Shown piece after piece: positions 38,937 to 49,127 of a DNA stretch of 64,000 nucleotides. The stretch comes from Nostocales cyanobacterium LEGE 11386 (GTDB lineage Bacteria; Cyanobacteriota; Cyanobacteriia; Cyanobacteriales; Nostocaceae). The notes beneath the pieces were generated by a model. That model did not search any database. It had not been told where the DNA came from and saw nothing but the letters and a program-made list of their open reading frames with translations. Positions within the stretch are counted from its first letter, which is position 1; the number at the start of each line of letters is the position of its first letter. Position numbers and translations under genes: made by a program. The DNA lies in the NCBI GenBank assembly GCA_015207155.1, contig JADEXK010000017.1, forward strand, positions 28,389 through 92,388, read 5' to 3'.

Positions 38937-41900
38937 TTATTCTGCGCCTTCAATTGGTGCAAAACCTTGGCGCTGAATATTTTCGGTGATTGTACGCGGT
39001 TCCAAAAATTGTAGGAGATAATCAGGGCCTCCGGCTTTAGAACCCACACCAGAAAGTTTGAATCCTCCAAAGGGTTGCCGTGCAACTATAGCACCCGTGA
39101 TAGTGCGGTTAATGTACAAATTCCCGATTTCAAAATCTTCCTGTGCCTGCTGAATGTGGGAAGGTGTGCGAGAATAAATTCCCCCAGTCAAAGCATAGTT
39201 AGTACCATTAGCGACGGCTAAGGCTTCGGGAAAATCTTTCACTTTAGTTACCGCCAGCACAGGCCCAAAAATTTCTTGTTGGGCAATTATCGCATCCGGT
39301 GCTACTTCACTAAAGATGACTGGTCCGATAAAATATCCTTGTTCGGGTGCTGATAATTCCAAAGCTACCTGCGCTTGTGCCTTACCTTTCTCAATATACT
39401 CACGAATGCGATCGCGGGACTTAGCATCAATCACCGGGCCAACTTGGGTACTAGGTAACTCAGCCTCACCAATATTTAAGGATTTCGTCGCCTCAACCAA
39501 CCGCCGGACAAAGGCATCATAAATTGGTTGCAGCACAATCACCCGCGAACAAGCAGAACATTTTTGTCCACTGTAACCAAATGCCGACTGCACCACCCCG
39601 ACAACAGCTTGGTCTAAATCAGCACTTTCATCCACGATGATGGCATTTTTCCCGCCCATTTCCGCAATTACCCGCTTAAGATGCTTTTGTCCTGGTTTCA
39701 GGGTTGCGGCTTCCGCATAAATCCGACAACCGACTTCTTGAGAACCAGTAAAAGCAATAATGTGAGTATCAGGATGATTTACCATGTAAGCACCCACTTG
39801 GGAACCCTTACCAGGTACGTATTGAAAAACACCTTTAGGAATGCCAGCCTCAATTAAAATTTCCGTGAGTTTTGCCGCAATCACAGAAGAAGTTTCCGCA
39901 GGTTTCAGAAGAGTACAATTACCCGCAACCAAAGCAGCCACAGTCATCCCACAGGCGATCGCCAACGGGAAATTCCAAGGAGAAATCACCACAGCAATTC
40001 CTCTAGGTTGGTAAATATAACGATTCGTTTCACCCGCAACGTCATAATTAACACCTTCATCTAGCCGTTCCATTTCCTCAGCATAGTAGCGGCAAAAATC
40101 TATCGCCTCAGAAACCTCCGCATCCGCCTCCTTCACAGGCTTCCCCACCTCCAAAACAATCCAAGCCGAAAGTTCAGCCCGACGTGCTTCCATCAAATCA
40201 GCCGCCTGACGCAGAACCCCAGCCCGTTGTTTCACCGGCGTTTTGCGCCAACCAGGAAACGCCGCCTTAGCCGCTTGCATCGCCTGTTGTGCCTGTTCCA
40301 CACTAATCAAGCCAACCCTACCAACCACCTCACTAAAATTAGAAGGATTCAGCGAATCAACAAACTCCTGAGTATTCACATACTCCCCATTAATCAACGG
40401 TAGATAAGTCCTACCCAGTTGACGCCGCACCTCTTCAAAAGCTTGAGTAGACATATTTCTTGCCTCTGCTTCCGCATAATCCGTATCCGCAACCCCAGTA
40501 AACCCCTCCTCATCTTTGCGACTTTGCGCGCCAGTTGCTTCAAGTCGGCGGAGCCGCCCAACGCACTGGCTTGCCTTTGCGCGAGCTAAATCCGGAGCCG
40601 CCAACAACTCCTCAATCGGTCTATCTTCCAAATTCTGCCGTAAAAACGAACTATTAGCCGTATTTTCCAATAATCGCCGAATCAGATAAGCCATCCCCGG
40701 TAACAACTCACCATAGGGACAATAAACCCTCACCCGATAACCCTTATCCACCAAAGCCTTAGCCAACTTATCCCCCATCCCATACAACACCTGCATTTCA
40801 AAGCAACGCCGGGGGACATTTAAACTCTCCGCAATAGCAATAGCGCGTGCTTGCGATCGCACATTATGACTACCAATAGCAGCATACACATATTGGTGAT
40901 TTTCCAACAACAACTGAGTAATAGCTTCAAAATTGGCATCTGTTGCCGCCTTATCGTTATAAACTGGCTTTGGCCAATGTTTCTGCTCCGCCTTAATCGT
41001 TTCCTGATCCCAATAAGCGCCCTTCACCAAACGAATTGTCAAAGGATAACCGCGCTGTTTCAACCAAGAAATTAACTTTTTAGCATCCTCCTCACTGTCA
41101 CGCAGATATGCTTGAATTGTCACCCCAACATCTGTACGTTGGCGAAACTCCTCTTCCAGCAACAGCTTTTGCAGAATATTCAAAGTTAAATCTTTATAGG
41201 CATACTGTTCCATATCAAAATGGACAGATGCGCCCAACTCTTTCGCCCGACGTAACAAAATCCGAATGCGATCGCTAACTTTCTCCTCACTACCTTTAGC
41301 ATCTAAAGGGTCAAATTGCGAATAAAACGCCGTTAACTTCACAGAAACTTGGACTTTTGGTAGCGGTTCGCCATCAGCTTCATCAATAGCTGGAATAGTT
41401 GACCAATTCTTGGATGCTTCTACTAATTGTTGCATTAATTCTAGATAGCGTTCTAGATAAGATTGCGCCTCCGCTTCCGTAATTACCGCCTCACCAAGTA
41501 AGTCAATGGTGAAAGCCATTTTTTCTTTTCGCAGCCGTTCAACTGTTTTAATAACTTGTTTAATATTTTCCCCAGAAATATATTTATGTGCCAAAGTTTC
41601 CACGGCTGTAGAAACAGTAGTCGCCGCCACTTGTCCCGGCATAGAGTCAGGGTTAGCAAAATTTAGCATCCCCTTTAAAGCTGCGGGTAATTCTACAGAT
41701 TCATCTCCTAAATATTCTTGTAAATGCCTCGCAATTTCCGCTTTATGTTGCAAGGCGGGTAATGTATCTATAAAACGAAATAATTGTACCCGCAACCCTG
41801 GGTTACTCATCGCCCAAGCGAGTAATTTATCATCCCAACGCATCTGATCGCGCAGAGAACCTAAAAACGAACGATTTTCCTTAGTTGCAGCAAGAAGCTG

Positions 41901-41957
41901 TTTAGCAATTTCTTGAGTTTTAGCTTCGTAGGTGCTGCTTTGTACTTGTAATACCAC
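38937..41957 (-). CDS. putA: Bifunctional proline dehydrogenase / L-glutamate gamma-semialdehyde dehydrogenase
   Basis: 1006 aa; PRODH region (SVKLTAFYSQFDPLD, KGAYWDQETIKAEQ, HNVRS) plus ALDH region (VISPWNFPLAIACGMTVAALVAGNCTLLKPAE, FTGSQEVG, GQKCSACSRVIV). Confidence 0.95.
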   Translation of the reverse strand: MVLQVQSSTYEAKTQEIAKQLLAATKENRSFLGSLRDQMRWDDKLLAWAMSNPGLRVQLFRFIDTLPALQHKAEIARHLQEYLGDESVELPAALKGMLNFANPDSMPGQVAATTVSTAVETLAHKYISGENIKQVIKTVERLRKEKMAFTIDLLGEAVITEAEAQSYLERYLELMQQLVEASKNWSTIPAIDEADGEPLPKVQVSVKLTAFYSQFDPLDAKGSEEKVSDRIRILLRRAKELGASVHFDMEQYAYKDLTLNILQKLLLEEEFRQRTDVGVTIQAYLRDSEEDAKKLISWLKQRGYPLTIRLVKGAYWDQETIKAEQKHWPKPVYNDKAATDANFEAITQLLLENHQYVYAAIGSHNVRSQARAIAIAESLNVPRRCFEMQVLYGMGDKLAKALVDKGYRVRVYCPYGELLPGMAYLIRRLLENTANSSFLRQNLEDRPIEELLAAPDLARAKASQCVGRLRRLEATGAQSRKDEEGFTGVADTDYAEAEARNMSTQAFEEVRRQLGRTYLPLINGEYVNTQEFVDSLNPSNFSEVVGRVGLISVEQAQQAMQAAKAAFPGWRKTPVKQRAGVLRQAADLMEARRAELSAWIVLEVGKPVKEADAEVSEAIDFCRYYAEEMERLDEGVNYDVAGETNRYIYQPRGIAVVISPWNFPLAIACGMTVAALVAGNCTLLKPAETSSVIAAKLTEILIEAGIPKGVFQYVPGKGSQVGAYMVNHPDTHIIAFTGSQEVGCRIYAEAATLKPGQKHLKRVIAEMGGKNAIIVDESADLDQAVVGVVQSAFGYSGQKCSACSRVIVLQPIYDAFVRRLVEATKSLNIGEAELPSTQVGPVIDAKSRDRIREYIEKGKAQAQVALELSAPEQGYFIGPVIFSEVAPDAIIAQQEIFGPVLAVTKVKDFPEALAVANGTNYALTGGIYSRTPSHIQQAQEDFEIGNLYINRTITGAIVARQPFGGFKLSGVGSKAGGPDYLLQFLEPRTITENIQRQGFAPIEGAE
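40530..40572. repeat. Palindromic dispersed repeat inside putA
   Basis: gccagttgcttcaagtcggcggagccgcccaacgcactggct, flanked by direct ctttgcgcg at 40522 and 40575. Confidence 0.75.
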
Positions 41958-41989
41958 TGATAACTCCTTATTTAGGGAATGGGGAATAG

Positions 41990-43204
41990 GTGACAGGGTA
42001 CAGGGGTGATAAACTCTTTCCCTTACTCCCGACTCCCTCTTATTGTGACTCTTTCATTTGGCTGTCACCATATCTAGAAAACTGGACAATTTTTGTACAC
42101 GGTGTAAAACAGTATTACGGTGCTGACTTTAGAGTAACTAACGCCAATCTGTACACCTCTTCCAGAAATATTTTTAACGTGGTTAAATTCCGATTTGTGG
42201 AAAACTTACCTTTGGTAATCCTAGTAACGTCTATTGTCTACCTGGGGAGTTGTGCAAACCAACCCACAGATCAACAACTGGAAGTATGGCGTCAAGAAGC
42301 GATCGCCCGCAATGCGGAAATGATGGCAAATAATGCCACAAAGATGCAGCAACAGTGGAATTTGGTTATTCAAGGTGAAACAGCAACTGGGCAATCCGTA
42401 GATTTAAATTGGCAACAAATACAAGCATTGGCCACAAATCATGTCAGAACACCAGATCCTCTTTATGTACTGAATCCCCATGAAATTTTTGACTTCCGTG
42501 GTGTTCTTGTTTCGACGCTTCTCAAACAGTTTGGTGCAGCATCTGGTGTCACGGATGTGACTTTTGTCTCCTTAAACTCTTATCATGTAACCCTGAGTTT
42601 GCAAGACTTGTTAGCATACCCCATTACTTTAGCGATCGCCAAAAATGGTCAACCAATTCCCCGCGATCAAGGTGGCCCTATTTATTTAGTCTTACCCTAT
42701 GCCCAATACCCGCAACTCAAGCAAAAGTATAACGAAAGTACTTGGGCGTTTTACGTTAGCCACATGGTAGTGGGTACGGAACCAGTACAAATAAGTGTGG
42801 GGAGACGCAAATTTAATTTAACAGACCTTGACAAATTGCCCCAAGTCACAATTAATGAAACCGTCGGTTATAGAATTGCTTGGCCTAGTGGCAAAGTCAA
42901 ACTACATGGGGTGCGTATACGTGATGTTTTAGCCTTATCTGGTGAAAAGTTGCCGGAACAAGGGACAATTGCAGTACGTGCCAAACCGCCAATTTATCGT
43001 GATGTCGCTAATCAAGTCCGTTTGCCAGTTAGTGAGGTGCGCGATTGCGATATTCTGCTAGCAACTAGATGGGGTGATGAACGTCAACTGATTCCGGCAA
43101 AAATGGGTGGCCCAGTCACACTAGCTTTGAGTTCTCAATGTGCAGCCACAACTAGCCAATCAACTTGGATGACGTTCGTAGAGGAACTAACCATAAGACC
43201 ATGA
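41990..43204 (+). CDS. Lipoprotein with molybdopterin-dependent oxidoreductase (SUOX-fold)-like domain; start uncertain
   Basis: Lipobox VYLGSC; VTFVSLNSYHVTLSLQDLLAYPITLAIAKNGQPIPRDQGGPIYLVLPY resembles the oxidoreductase molybdopterin-binding domain. Confidence 0.65.
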   Translation: MTGYRGDKLFPLLPTPSYCDSFIWLSPYLENWTIFVHGVKQYYGADFRVTNANLYTSSRNIFNVVKFRFVENLPLVILVTSIVYLGSCANQPTDQQLEVWRQEAIARNAEMMANNATKMQQQWNLVIQGETATGQSVDLNWQQIQALATNHVRTPDPLYVLNPHEIFDFRGVLVSTLLKQFGAASGVTDVTFVSLNSYHVTLSLQDLLAYPITLAIAKNGQPIPRDQGGPIYLVLPYAQYPQLKQKYNESTWAFYVSHMVVGTEPVQISVGRRKFNLTDLDKLPQVTINETVGYRIAWPSGKVKLHGVRIRDVLALSGEKLPEQGTIAVRAKPPIYRDVANQVRLPVSEVRDCDILLATRWGDERQLIPAKMGGPVTLALSSQCAATTSQSTWMTFVEELTIRP

Positions 43205-44667
43205 AGTTTTTTGCCTTCCCATCGATTCGCATCCAGATTATGACTGCGGTAACACTGTTGAGTGTAACGCTAGTGGGATCAATAGTCTTGGTTTGGGCAA
43301 AGACTGAAAGTAAAGTTTACCGCCAGCAGAAGCTGAATGAAGCCAAATTATTTTCCCGTGTATTAAGTACGACGTTGTTTGCCAATCACCTTGCAGAACA
43401 AAACTGGAGCCAAATTCGACTCAATCTTGATTTACTGCTGCGGGAAAACGAGGAGTTTGTGTATATTCTGGTGTCTGATGCCCGCATGAATAATCAGATT
43501 GTTGCGGCTTCACCTGGTGAGTTTCAAGGTCAGTATATTCCCGATGTTGTACCAGTAACGGTGACAAATACAGCACTCAATTTGTCCAAACAATCTAGTT
43601 CTGTAGAGACATTTGTACTGCGGGATATTCAATTTTCTGGGAATTTACGGGCCAAGCGTGGTGAACGAATCATGGAAGTAGCTTCAGATATCCAGCTAAT
43701 CCAAGGTGAAAAAATTGGTACTTTACGGTTTGGTATTTCACTAAAACAAGTGGAAAATGCTGTCGCTAATGCTGTAAATCAAGCACTAGCAGTAGGAAGT
43801 GTGGGACTGGTTTTTGGTTTACTGCTGGCTTATGTTCTAGCAAAGCGGTTGAGTAAACCCATCCGCCGTTTGCAAGTGAGTGCTGCTAAAATTGCGGCTG
43901 GTGATTTACAACATCGGGCTGAAATTACCAATTCTGATGAAATTGGGGCGCTAGCAACTTCATTTAATGAAATGTCGGTAGCTTTACAAGCATCGTTTAG
44001 TAAATTGCAAAAGACTTTAGAATCTTTTGAACGCTTTGTACCGAATAAATTTATTTTAGCGATCGCACCCCAAGGCATAGAAAATATCCAAGTGGGTGTA
44101 GCTGTCACCCGGACTATGACCATTTTATTTTGCGATATCCGGGGTTACACTTCGATGTCGGAGGTGATGACACCACTAGAAATATTTACATTTTTAAATG
44201 ATTACTTAGCTTGCATGGGACAAGCAATCAGTAAAACAGGCGGCTTTATTGATAAGTATATTGGCGATGCCATCATGGCACTGTTTGATGACCAAGCTAC
44301 CGATGGCGCACTCAAAGCCGCGATTTTGATGCGTCAATCCCTTGAGCAATTTAATCATGAGCGAGTAAAAAATAATTTACCCCAAATCGCTGTAGGTATT
44401 GGCATTCATCGTGGTGAAGTAGTCATGGGTACTGTGGGCTTTACTTGCCGCATTGATTCTACAGTAGTAGGTGACGCGGTAAACATCGCCTCCCGGATTG
44501 AGGGCATGACTAAACATTACGGCTGTGGAACTTTGGTAACCGAGTCAGTAATTTTGAGTTTATTTGCACCAGAATTATTTTCACTGAGATTGGTAGATTC
44601 ATCAGTGAAATTAAAAGGCAAAGACGAAGCGATCGCAATTTATGAACTTAAGGATAAAGTTATATAA
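43201..44667 (+). CDS. Membrane adenylate/guanylate cyclase with sensor region and HAMP domain
   Basis: ATG overlaps upstream TGA; HAMP LSKPIRRLQVSAAKIAAGDLQHRAEITNSDEIGALATSFNEM; cyclase TILFCDIRGYTSMSE...GGFIDKYIGDAIMALF...GIGIHRGEVVMGTVG. Confidence 0.92.
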   Translation: MKFFAFPSIRIQIMTAVTLLSVTLVGSIVLVWAKTESKVYRQQKLNEAKLFSRVLSTTLFANHLAEQNWSQIRLNLDLLLRENEEFVYILVSDARMNNQIVAASPGEFQGQYIPDVVPVTVTNTALNLSKQSSSVETFVLRDIQFSGNLRAKRGERIMEVASDIQLIQGEKIGTLRFGISLKQVENAVANAVNQALAVGSVGLVFGLLLAYVLAKRLSKPIRRLQVSAAKIAAGDLQHRAEITNSDEIGALATSFNEMSVALQASFSKLQKTLESFERFVPNKFILAIAPQGIENIQVGVAVTRTMTILFCDIRGYTSMSEVMTPLEIFTFLNDYLACMGQAISKTGGFIDKYIGDAIMALFDDQATDGALKAAILMRQSLEQFNHERVKNNLPQIAVGIGIHRGEVVMGTVGFTCRIDSTVVGDAVNIASRIEGMTKHYGCGTLVTESVILSLFAPELFSLRLVDSSVKLKGKDEAIAIYELKDKVI

Positions 44668-44712
44668 CATTTTGCTAAAGCTACAATGCCTTGTAGATAC
44701 AAACGAGCGGTC

Positions 44713-45693
44713 ATGAAACACCTTGAAGGTAAAGTAACTTTAGTCACAGGTGCTACGCGAGGCATTGGCAAGGGAATTGCTATTGGTCTTGGTGAAGCAG
44801 GTGCGATCGTCTACATCACAGGTCGTAGCCTCAACGACTCCGATTCCAGTAGTGAAATCTCCGGTAATCTCAGCGATACTCAAGCCGCCGTTGCACAAGT
44901 TGGTGGTGTGTGTATTCCCGTACAGGTAGACCACAGCGATGATGAACAAGTGCGGTTGCTCTTTGAACGCATCCAAGATGAGCAAAATGGACAGCTCGAT
45001 TTACTAGTTAATAATGTATTCTCAGGAGTCCAAGCCTTAAGAGATGCTCAAGGAAAGTCCTTTTGGGAATGTGAACCCAGACTTTGGGATGCTACTAACA
45101 ATGTTGGTTTACGTAGTCACTATGTTGCCAGTATTTATGCGGCTCGAATGATGACTAAACGTCAGCAAGGACTGATTTGTACCATCTCCTCTTGGGGCGG
45201 TATTTCCCAAATTTTTGGTGCAGCCTACGGTACTGGTAAAGCTGCATGTGACCGATTAGCAGCTGATATGGCTGTTGAACTCAAGCCGTATAATATAGCT
45301 TCTGTTTCCATGTGGCCCGGTATTGTTGGTACTGAGCATATTTCTCGTCTAGCCTCGGAAATGGCAGCACAAAATACTACTGACCCAAAAAATTCATCAA
45401 TTGCTGAACGCTATAACTGGGAAACTCCCTTACTAACAGGACGGGTGATTGCTGCGCTTGCTGGTGAGCCAAATGTGATGCGCCGTACCGGAAAAGTACA
45501 AATTGTTGCCGAACTAGCTCAACAATATAAACTTGTAGATCAAGAAGGAAATCGTCCTGTATCGTTACGTTCACTGCGGTTTGTCATCCCCTTGGCTTTG
45601 CCAGGTTTGAGAAAATACTCCTGGCTTGTGCCTGACATTAAAGTGCCGTGGTCATTATTACTACTAACAACACTGAGTTCACCTAAGATTTAA
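44713..45693 (+). CDS. Short-chain dehydrogenase/reductase (DHRS1-like)
   Basis: GKVTLVTGATRGIGKGIAIGLGEAGAIVYITGR...LVNNVFSG...AYGTGKAACDRL. Confidence 0.88.
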   Translation: MKHLEGKVTLVTGATRGIGKGIAIGLGEAGAIVYITGRSLNDSDSSSEISGNLSDTQAAVAQVGGVCIPVQVDHSDDEQVRLLFERIQDEQNGQLDLLVNNVFSGVQALRDAQGKSFWECEPRLWDATNNVGLRSHYVASIYAARMMTKRQQGLICTISSWGGISQIFGAAYGTGKAACDRLAADMAVELKPYNIASVSMWPGIVGTEHISRLASEMAAQNTTDPKNSSIAERYNWETPLLTGRVIAALAGEPNVMRRTGKVQIVAELAQQYKLVDQEGNRPVSLRSLRFVIPLALPGLRKYSWLVPDIKVPWSLLLLTTLSSPKI

Positions 45694-45774
45694 AGGGTGG
45701 AGTGGGGAAAATACATTTCTTAATTACGCAGTTTACACAGGACTTATGCAAAAATCGCCAAAAAGTTTACTTTA

Positions 45775-45950
45775 ACGCACCGCCAAGGCGCCCGCCCGCG
45801 CGCAGCGATGCCCGTCAGGGCTGTAGAACGCCTTCTCTACGAGACACTACGTGTAGCTTGCTTCCCGAAGGGTACGCGAAGCGTTTCGTAAAGCCCTGAC
45901 GGGCATAGCTACGCTTACCGCGTTAGCGTCTCCGAAGGAGAAGAGAAGAA
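45775..45950. repeat. Cluster of short palindromic dispersed repeats
   Basis: gatgcccgtcagggct ... agccctgacgggcat inverted pair; gcttcccgaagggtacgcgaagc; gtctccgaaggag. Confidence 0.75.
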
Positions 45951-46183
45951 TTCGTTGAGTGTGCGTAAGTCCTATTACATACAAATTGGTATTAAATATC
46001 AATCGCACCGTTGAATATGACGAATAAATTGTATATGAATTACCAAATATTGATAATTTATACATAATAATGTTGTATTGTCTCAAAAATAATCTAGATG
46101 CGTTTACCCTGGGTCTTTAATGCAGAAAAGCTACAAAACCAAGCACTCGCCTCAAATTGTCTCAATAATTAATAACTAGAGAT

Positions 46184-46999
46184 ATGACCCAGCTAGACAA
46201 GGCGGTTGTGCTGATCACTGGTGCATCTGGTGGATTTGGTCAAGAACTAACCCGACAGTTGTTAGGCGCTGGTAGCCGCGTGATTTTAACGGATTTAGAT
46301 GAGGTTGTACTACGTGAACGAGTTGAAGTAATTCAGCGCGAAGTATCGAACGGCGATGTACTGGCTTGCCTAGCTGTGGATCTCTCTACCTGCGAGGGGT
46401 GTGAAACCCTGTATCGTCAAGTGAAAGCACTCAATATCCCCATCGACATTTTGATTAACAATGCCGGGATTGCTTTTATTGGTCGCATGGACGAAATTCC
46501 CAGTGAAAAATGGGAGCGTCTCATGCAGATTAACCTGCTAGCACCAATGCGGTTAAGTGCCTTATTTGGGGCTGATATGATTGCCCGTCAAAAAGGTCAT
46601 ATTGTCAATATTTCGTCGTTAGCTGGCTGGTGGGCACCGATGGGATTGGCTCATTATGCAACCAGTAAATTTGGTTTGCGTGGGTTTAGTGAAGCACTTT
46701 TCCATGAAGTAAAACATTACAATGTAAAAGTCACAGCTGTTTATCCCTTTTTTAGCCGTACCCCAATTCTCCAATCGGAACGGTTTGGCACTTTAGCCAA
46801 GAATTTGCATAGCTTTCCAGAACATTTAGCCACCGATCCAGCTCAGGTAATGCGCGCCACAATTCAAGGAATTATACATAATAAACTGCACGTGTTTCCC
46901 GATGCGATCGCCAAAAGTGCCCATCTGCTCAAACGATATTCCCCCGAGGTGCTGAACTGGATTGTGGATGCATTCACCAGGAGGTTGAAAGGTGGTTAA
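46184..46999 (+). CDS. Short-chain dehydrogenase/reductase
   Basis: AVVLITGASGGFGQELTRQLLGAGSRVILTDLD...INNAGIAF...HYATSKFGLRGFSEAL. Confidence 0.9.
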   Translation: MTQLDKAVVLITGASGGFGQELTRQLLGAGSRVILTDLDEVVLRERVEVIQREVSNGDVLACLAVDLSTCEGCETLYRQVKALNIPIDILINNAGIAFIGRMDEIPSEKWERLMQINLLAPMRLSALFGADMIARQKGHIVNISSLAGWWAPMGLAHYATSKFGLRGFSEALFHEVKHYNVKVTAVYPFFSRTPILQSERFGTLAKNLHSFPEHLATDPAQVMRATIQGIIHNKLHVFPDAIAKSAHLLKRYSPEVLNWIVDAFTRRLKGG

Positions 47000-48365
47000 G
47001 GTGAATAGCCCAACTAGAACTCACAAGAAAGTCGATACCACTAACAAACATCTGATTATCGGGGCTGGTTTTGTCGGCTTGGGTATGGCGCAAGCACTCA
47101 AAGCGGCTGAGATTCCCTATGATCAAATTGATGCTAGTGATCAGATCGGCGGCAATTGGTATCACGGCGTTTACGAAACTGCACACATTATTTCGTCACG
47201 CAAGATTACCCAATTTACTCATTTCCCCATGCCCGATGATTATCCTGACTTTCCCAGCGCCCAGAACATGCTGGATTATTTGAATGCCTTTGCCGATCAT
47301 TTTGACTTGCGTGGGCAGATTGAACTGAATCGGACAATTAGTTATGTGCGCCCAGTTGAAAATAATCTTTGGGAAGTGACCTTTGTTGATGGGGAACAAC
47401 GAATTTACAAAGGTGTGTTGATGTGCAATGGCCATCACTGGTGTAAACGTTTTCCCAAGTTCCAGGGAGAATTCAACGGCGAAATTATCCATTCTAAAGA
47501 TTACAAGCATCCAGACCAGCTGCGAGGGAAGCGAGTTCTGGTAATTGGAGGCGGAAACTCAGCTTGTGATGTGGCTGCGGAAGCAGCTCGCGTTAGTGCC
47601 AAGTCTGTTTTGAGTATGCGCGAATCAGTGTGGTTTATCCCCAAGACATTTGCCGGCATCCCAGTTGCTGAACTAATGAAATGGTGGATGCCACAATGGT
47701 TACAGAGGCTGATGATTTACGCAATTATCCGCCTGACCTTCGGCACACACGAGGGTTATGGTTTAGCGAAACCCAACTACCGAATTTTTGATAAGCACCC
47801 TACTCTCAATAATGAAGTTCCCTACTACATCAAACATGGAAGAATCACCTCCAAACCAGGCGTGCGTCGGTTTGATGGTTGGGAAGTTGAATTTGTTGAT
47901 GGTAGTAGAGAAGCGTTTGACCTGATCGTTTGTGCAACAGGTTACTACGTTGCTTATCCGTTCTTACCTCCAGAACTTCAGCGCGTTGAAGGCGCAGTAG
48001 TTAAATGCTATGGAGGCTCTTTGCTTGCAGATTATAAGGGACTATATTTCATCGGTTGGGGACAGGCACGAGGTGGGGTGGGATCGCTGATTGCAGCTTA
48101 TGGTTCACTCTTTACTCGTTATCTGCAACTCCAGGATGAAATTAATGTGCCTATGGGTCTAGTTTTCCAAGAAGTAGGACAAAATCTGCCAACAACCCAT
48201 CTTGCAGACCCGCAGCAGATATTTCAGCAATTAAAGCTTGTCAATCTCTTATTTAACTGGCTCGTTAACAAAGCACACCAGATTGATGCCCAACATCCTC
48301 ACTTTAGCAACCAGCCACTTCCTTCTTTACAAAATAGTCAGCAAATTCAGCCTTTGGTGAGATAA
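46992..48365 (+). CDS. Flavin-containing / Baeyer-Villiger-like monooxygenase
   Basis: LIIGAGFVGLGMAQALKAAEIPYDQIDASDQIGGNWYHGVYETAHIISSR; FPKFQGEFNGEIIHSKDYKHPDQLRGKRVLVIGGGNSACDVAAEAA; overlaps SDR by 8 nt. Confidence 0.9.
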   Translation: MVKVNSPTRTHKKVDTTNKHLIIGAGFVGLGMAQALKAAEIPYDQIDASDQIGGNWYHGVYETAHIISSRKITQFTHFPMPDDYPDFPSAQNMLDYLNAFADHFDLRGQIELNRTISYVRPVENNLWEVTFVDGEQRIYKGVLMCNGHHWCKRFPKFQGEFNGEIIHSKDYKHPDQLRGKRVLVIGGGNSACDVAAEAARVSAKSVLSMRESVWFIPKTFAGIPVAELMKWWMPQWLQRLMIYAIIRLTFGTHEGYGLAKPNYRIFDKHPTLNNEVPYYIKHGRITSKPGVRRFDGWEVEFVDGSREAFDLIVCATGYYVAYPFLPPELQRVEGAVVKCYGGSLLADYKGLYFIGWGQARGGVGSLIAAYGSLFTRYLQLQDEINVPMGLVFQEVGQNLPTTHLADPQQIFQQLKLVNLLFNWLVNKAHQIDAQHPHFSNQPLPSLQNSQQIQPLVR

Positions 48366-48373
48366 AAATAGCA

Positions 48374-49009
48374 GTGCAATTATTTTGTCAATGGCAACAT
48401 ACACTCCAAGGCTTTGGAGTTGATCAAGTAGCAGCTGAGCAAGTTTTTACTCGTTTAATTGAGGCTTATTCTACTAGCGATCGCCACTACCACACACTAA
48501 AACATATTGATCACGTCCTCAGCATAATTAACACTTTACAGGCCTACGCTCAAGACCTCACTGCTGTGCAGCTGGCGGCGTGGTTTCACGATGTAGTTTA
48601 TGACACCCAAGCTCAAGATAACGAAGAAAGAAGCGCAGACTATGCTTGTGAATTGCTAATTAGTTTGGGTATTCCTACAAATACTCTAGCTACTGTCAGC
48701 CGTCTCATTCTTCATACAAAAAATCACCAAGCTGCTACAGATGACTATGATAGCTATATCCTGCTCGATGCAGATTTAGCAATTTTGGCTGCTCACCCAG
48801 ACCAGTATCGAGAATACGCCAATGCTATTCGTCAAGAGTATGCATGGGTACCAGAATTAGACTATATTAAAGGTCGTAGACAAGTTTTAGAGCGTTTTTG
48901 GCAACGGCAGCGTATTTATTTTACGCCTTTGATGTTCGAGGTTGCAGAACAAATCGCCAGATCCAATCTTCAGGCAGAAATTCAAATACTTGAGCAAAGT
49001 CATAGATAA
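48374..49009 (+). CDS. HD-superfamily metal-dependent phosphohydrolase-like protein (GTG start)
   Basis: DRHYHTLKHIDHVLSIINTLQ...LAAWFHDVVYDTQAQDNEERSADYA. Confidence 0.8.
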   Translation: MQLFCQWQHTLQGFGVDQVAAEQVFTRLIEAYSTSDRHYHTLKHIDHVLSIINTLQAYAQDLTAVQLAAWFHDVVYDTQAQDNEERSADYACELLISLGIPTNTLATVSRLILHTKNHQAATDDYDSYILLDADLAILAAHPDQYREYANAIRQEYAWVPELDYIKGRRQVLERFWQRQRIYFTPLMFEVAEQIARSNLQAEIQILEQSHR

Positions 49010-49127
49010 GACAACACTACAAGTTCATGACCAAAGCTCCTTGCAGTACCTAGCCTTGTGGTAGTTTAAGGTTACACTCATACATTGCAATAGATAATTT
49101 TTATCCTCATGACTGGAGAGCATAACC

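Noticed and set aside
45702-45899. 65-aa ORF
   Set aside because: Encoded by the palindromic repeat cluster.
46184-48365. Novel biosynthetic cluster from SDR plus monooxygenase
   Set aside because: Overlapping SDR/FMO pairs are plausible ordinary catabolic genes; nothing in the sequence shows a dedicated pathway.
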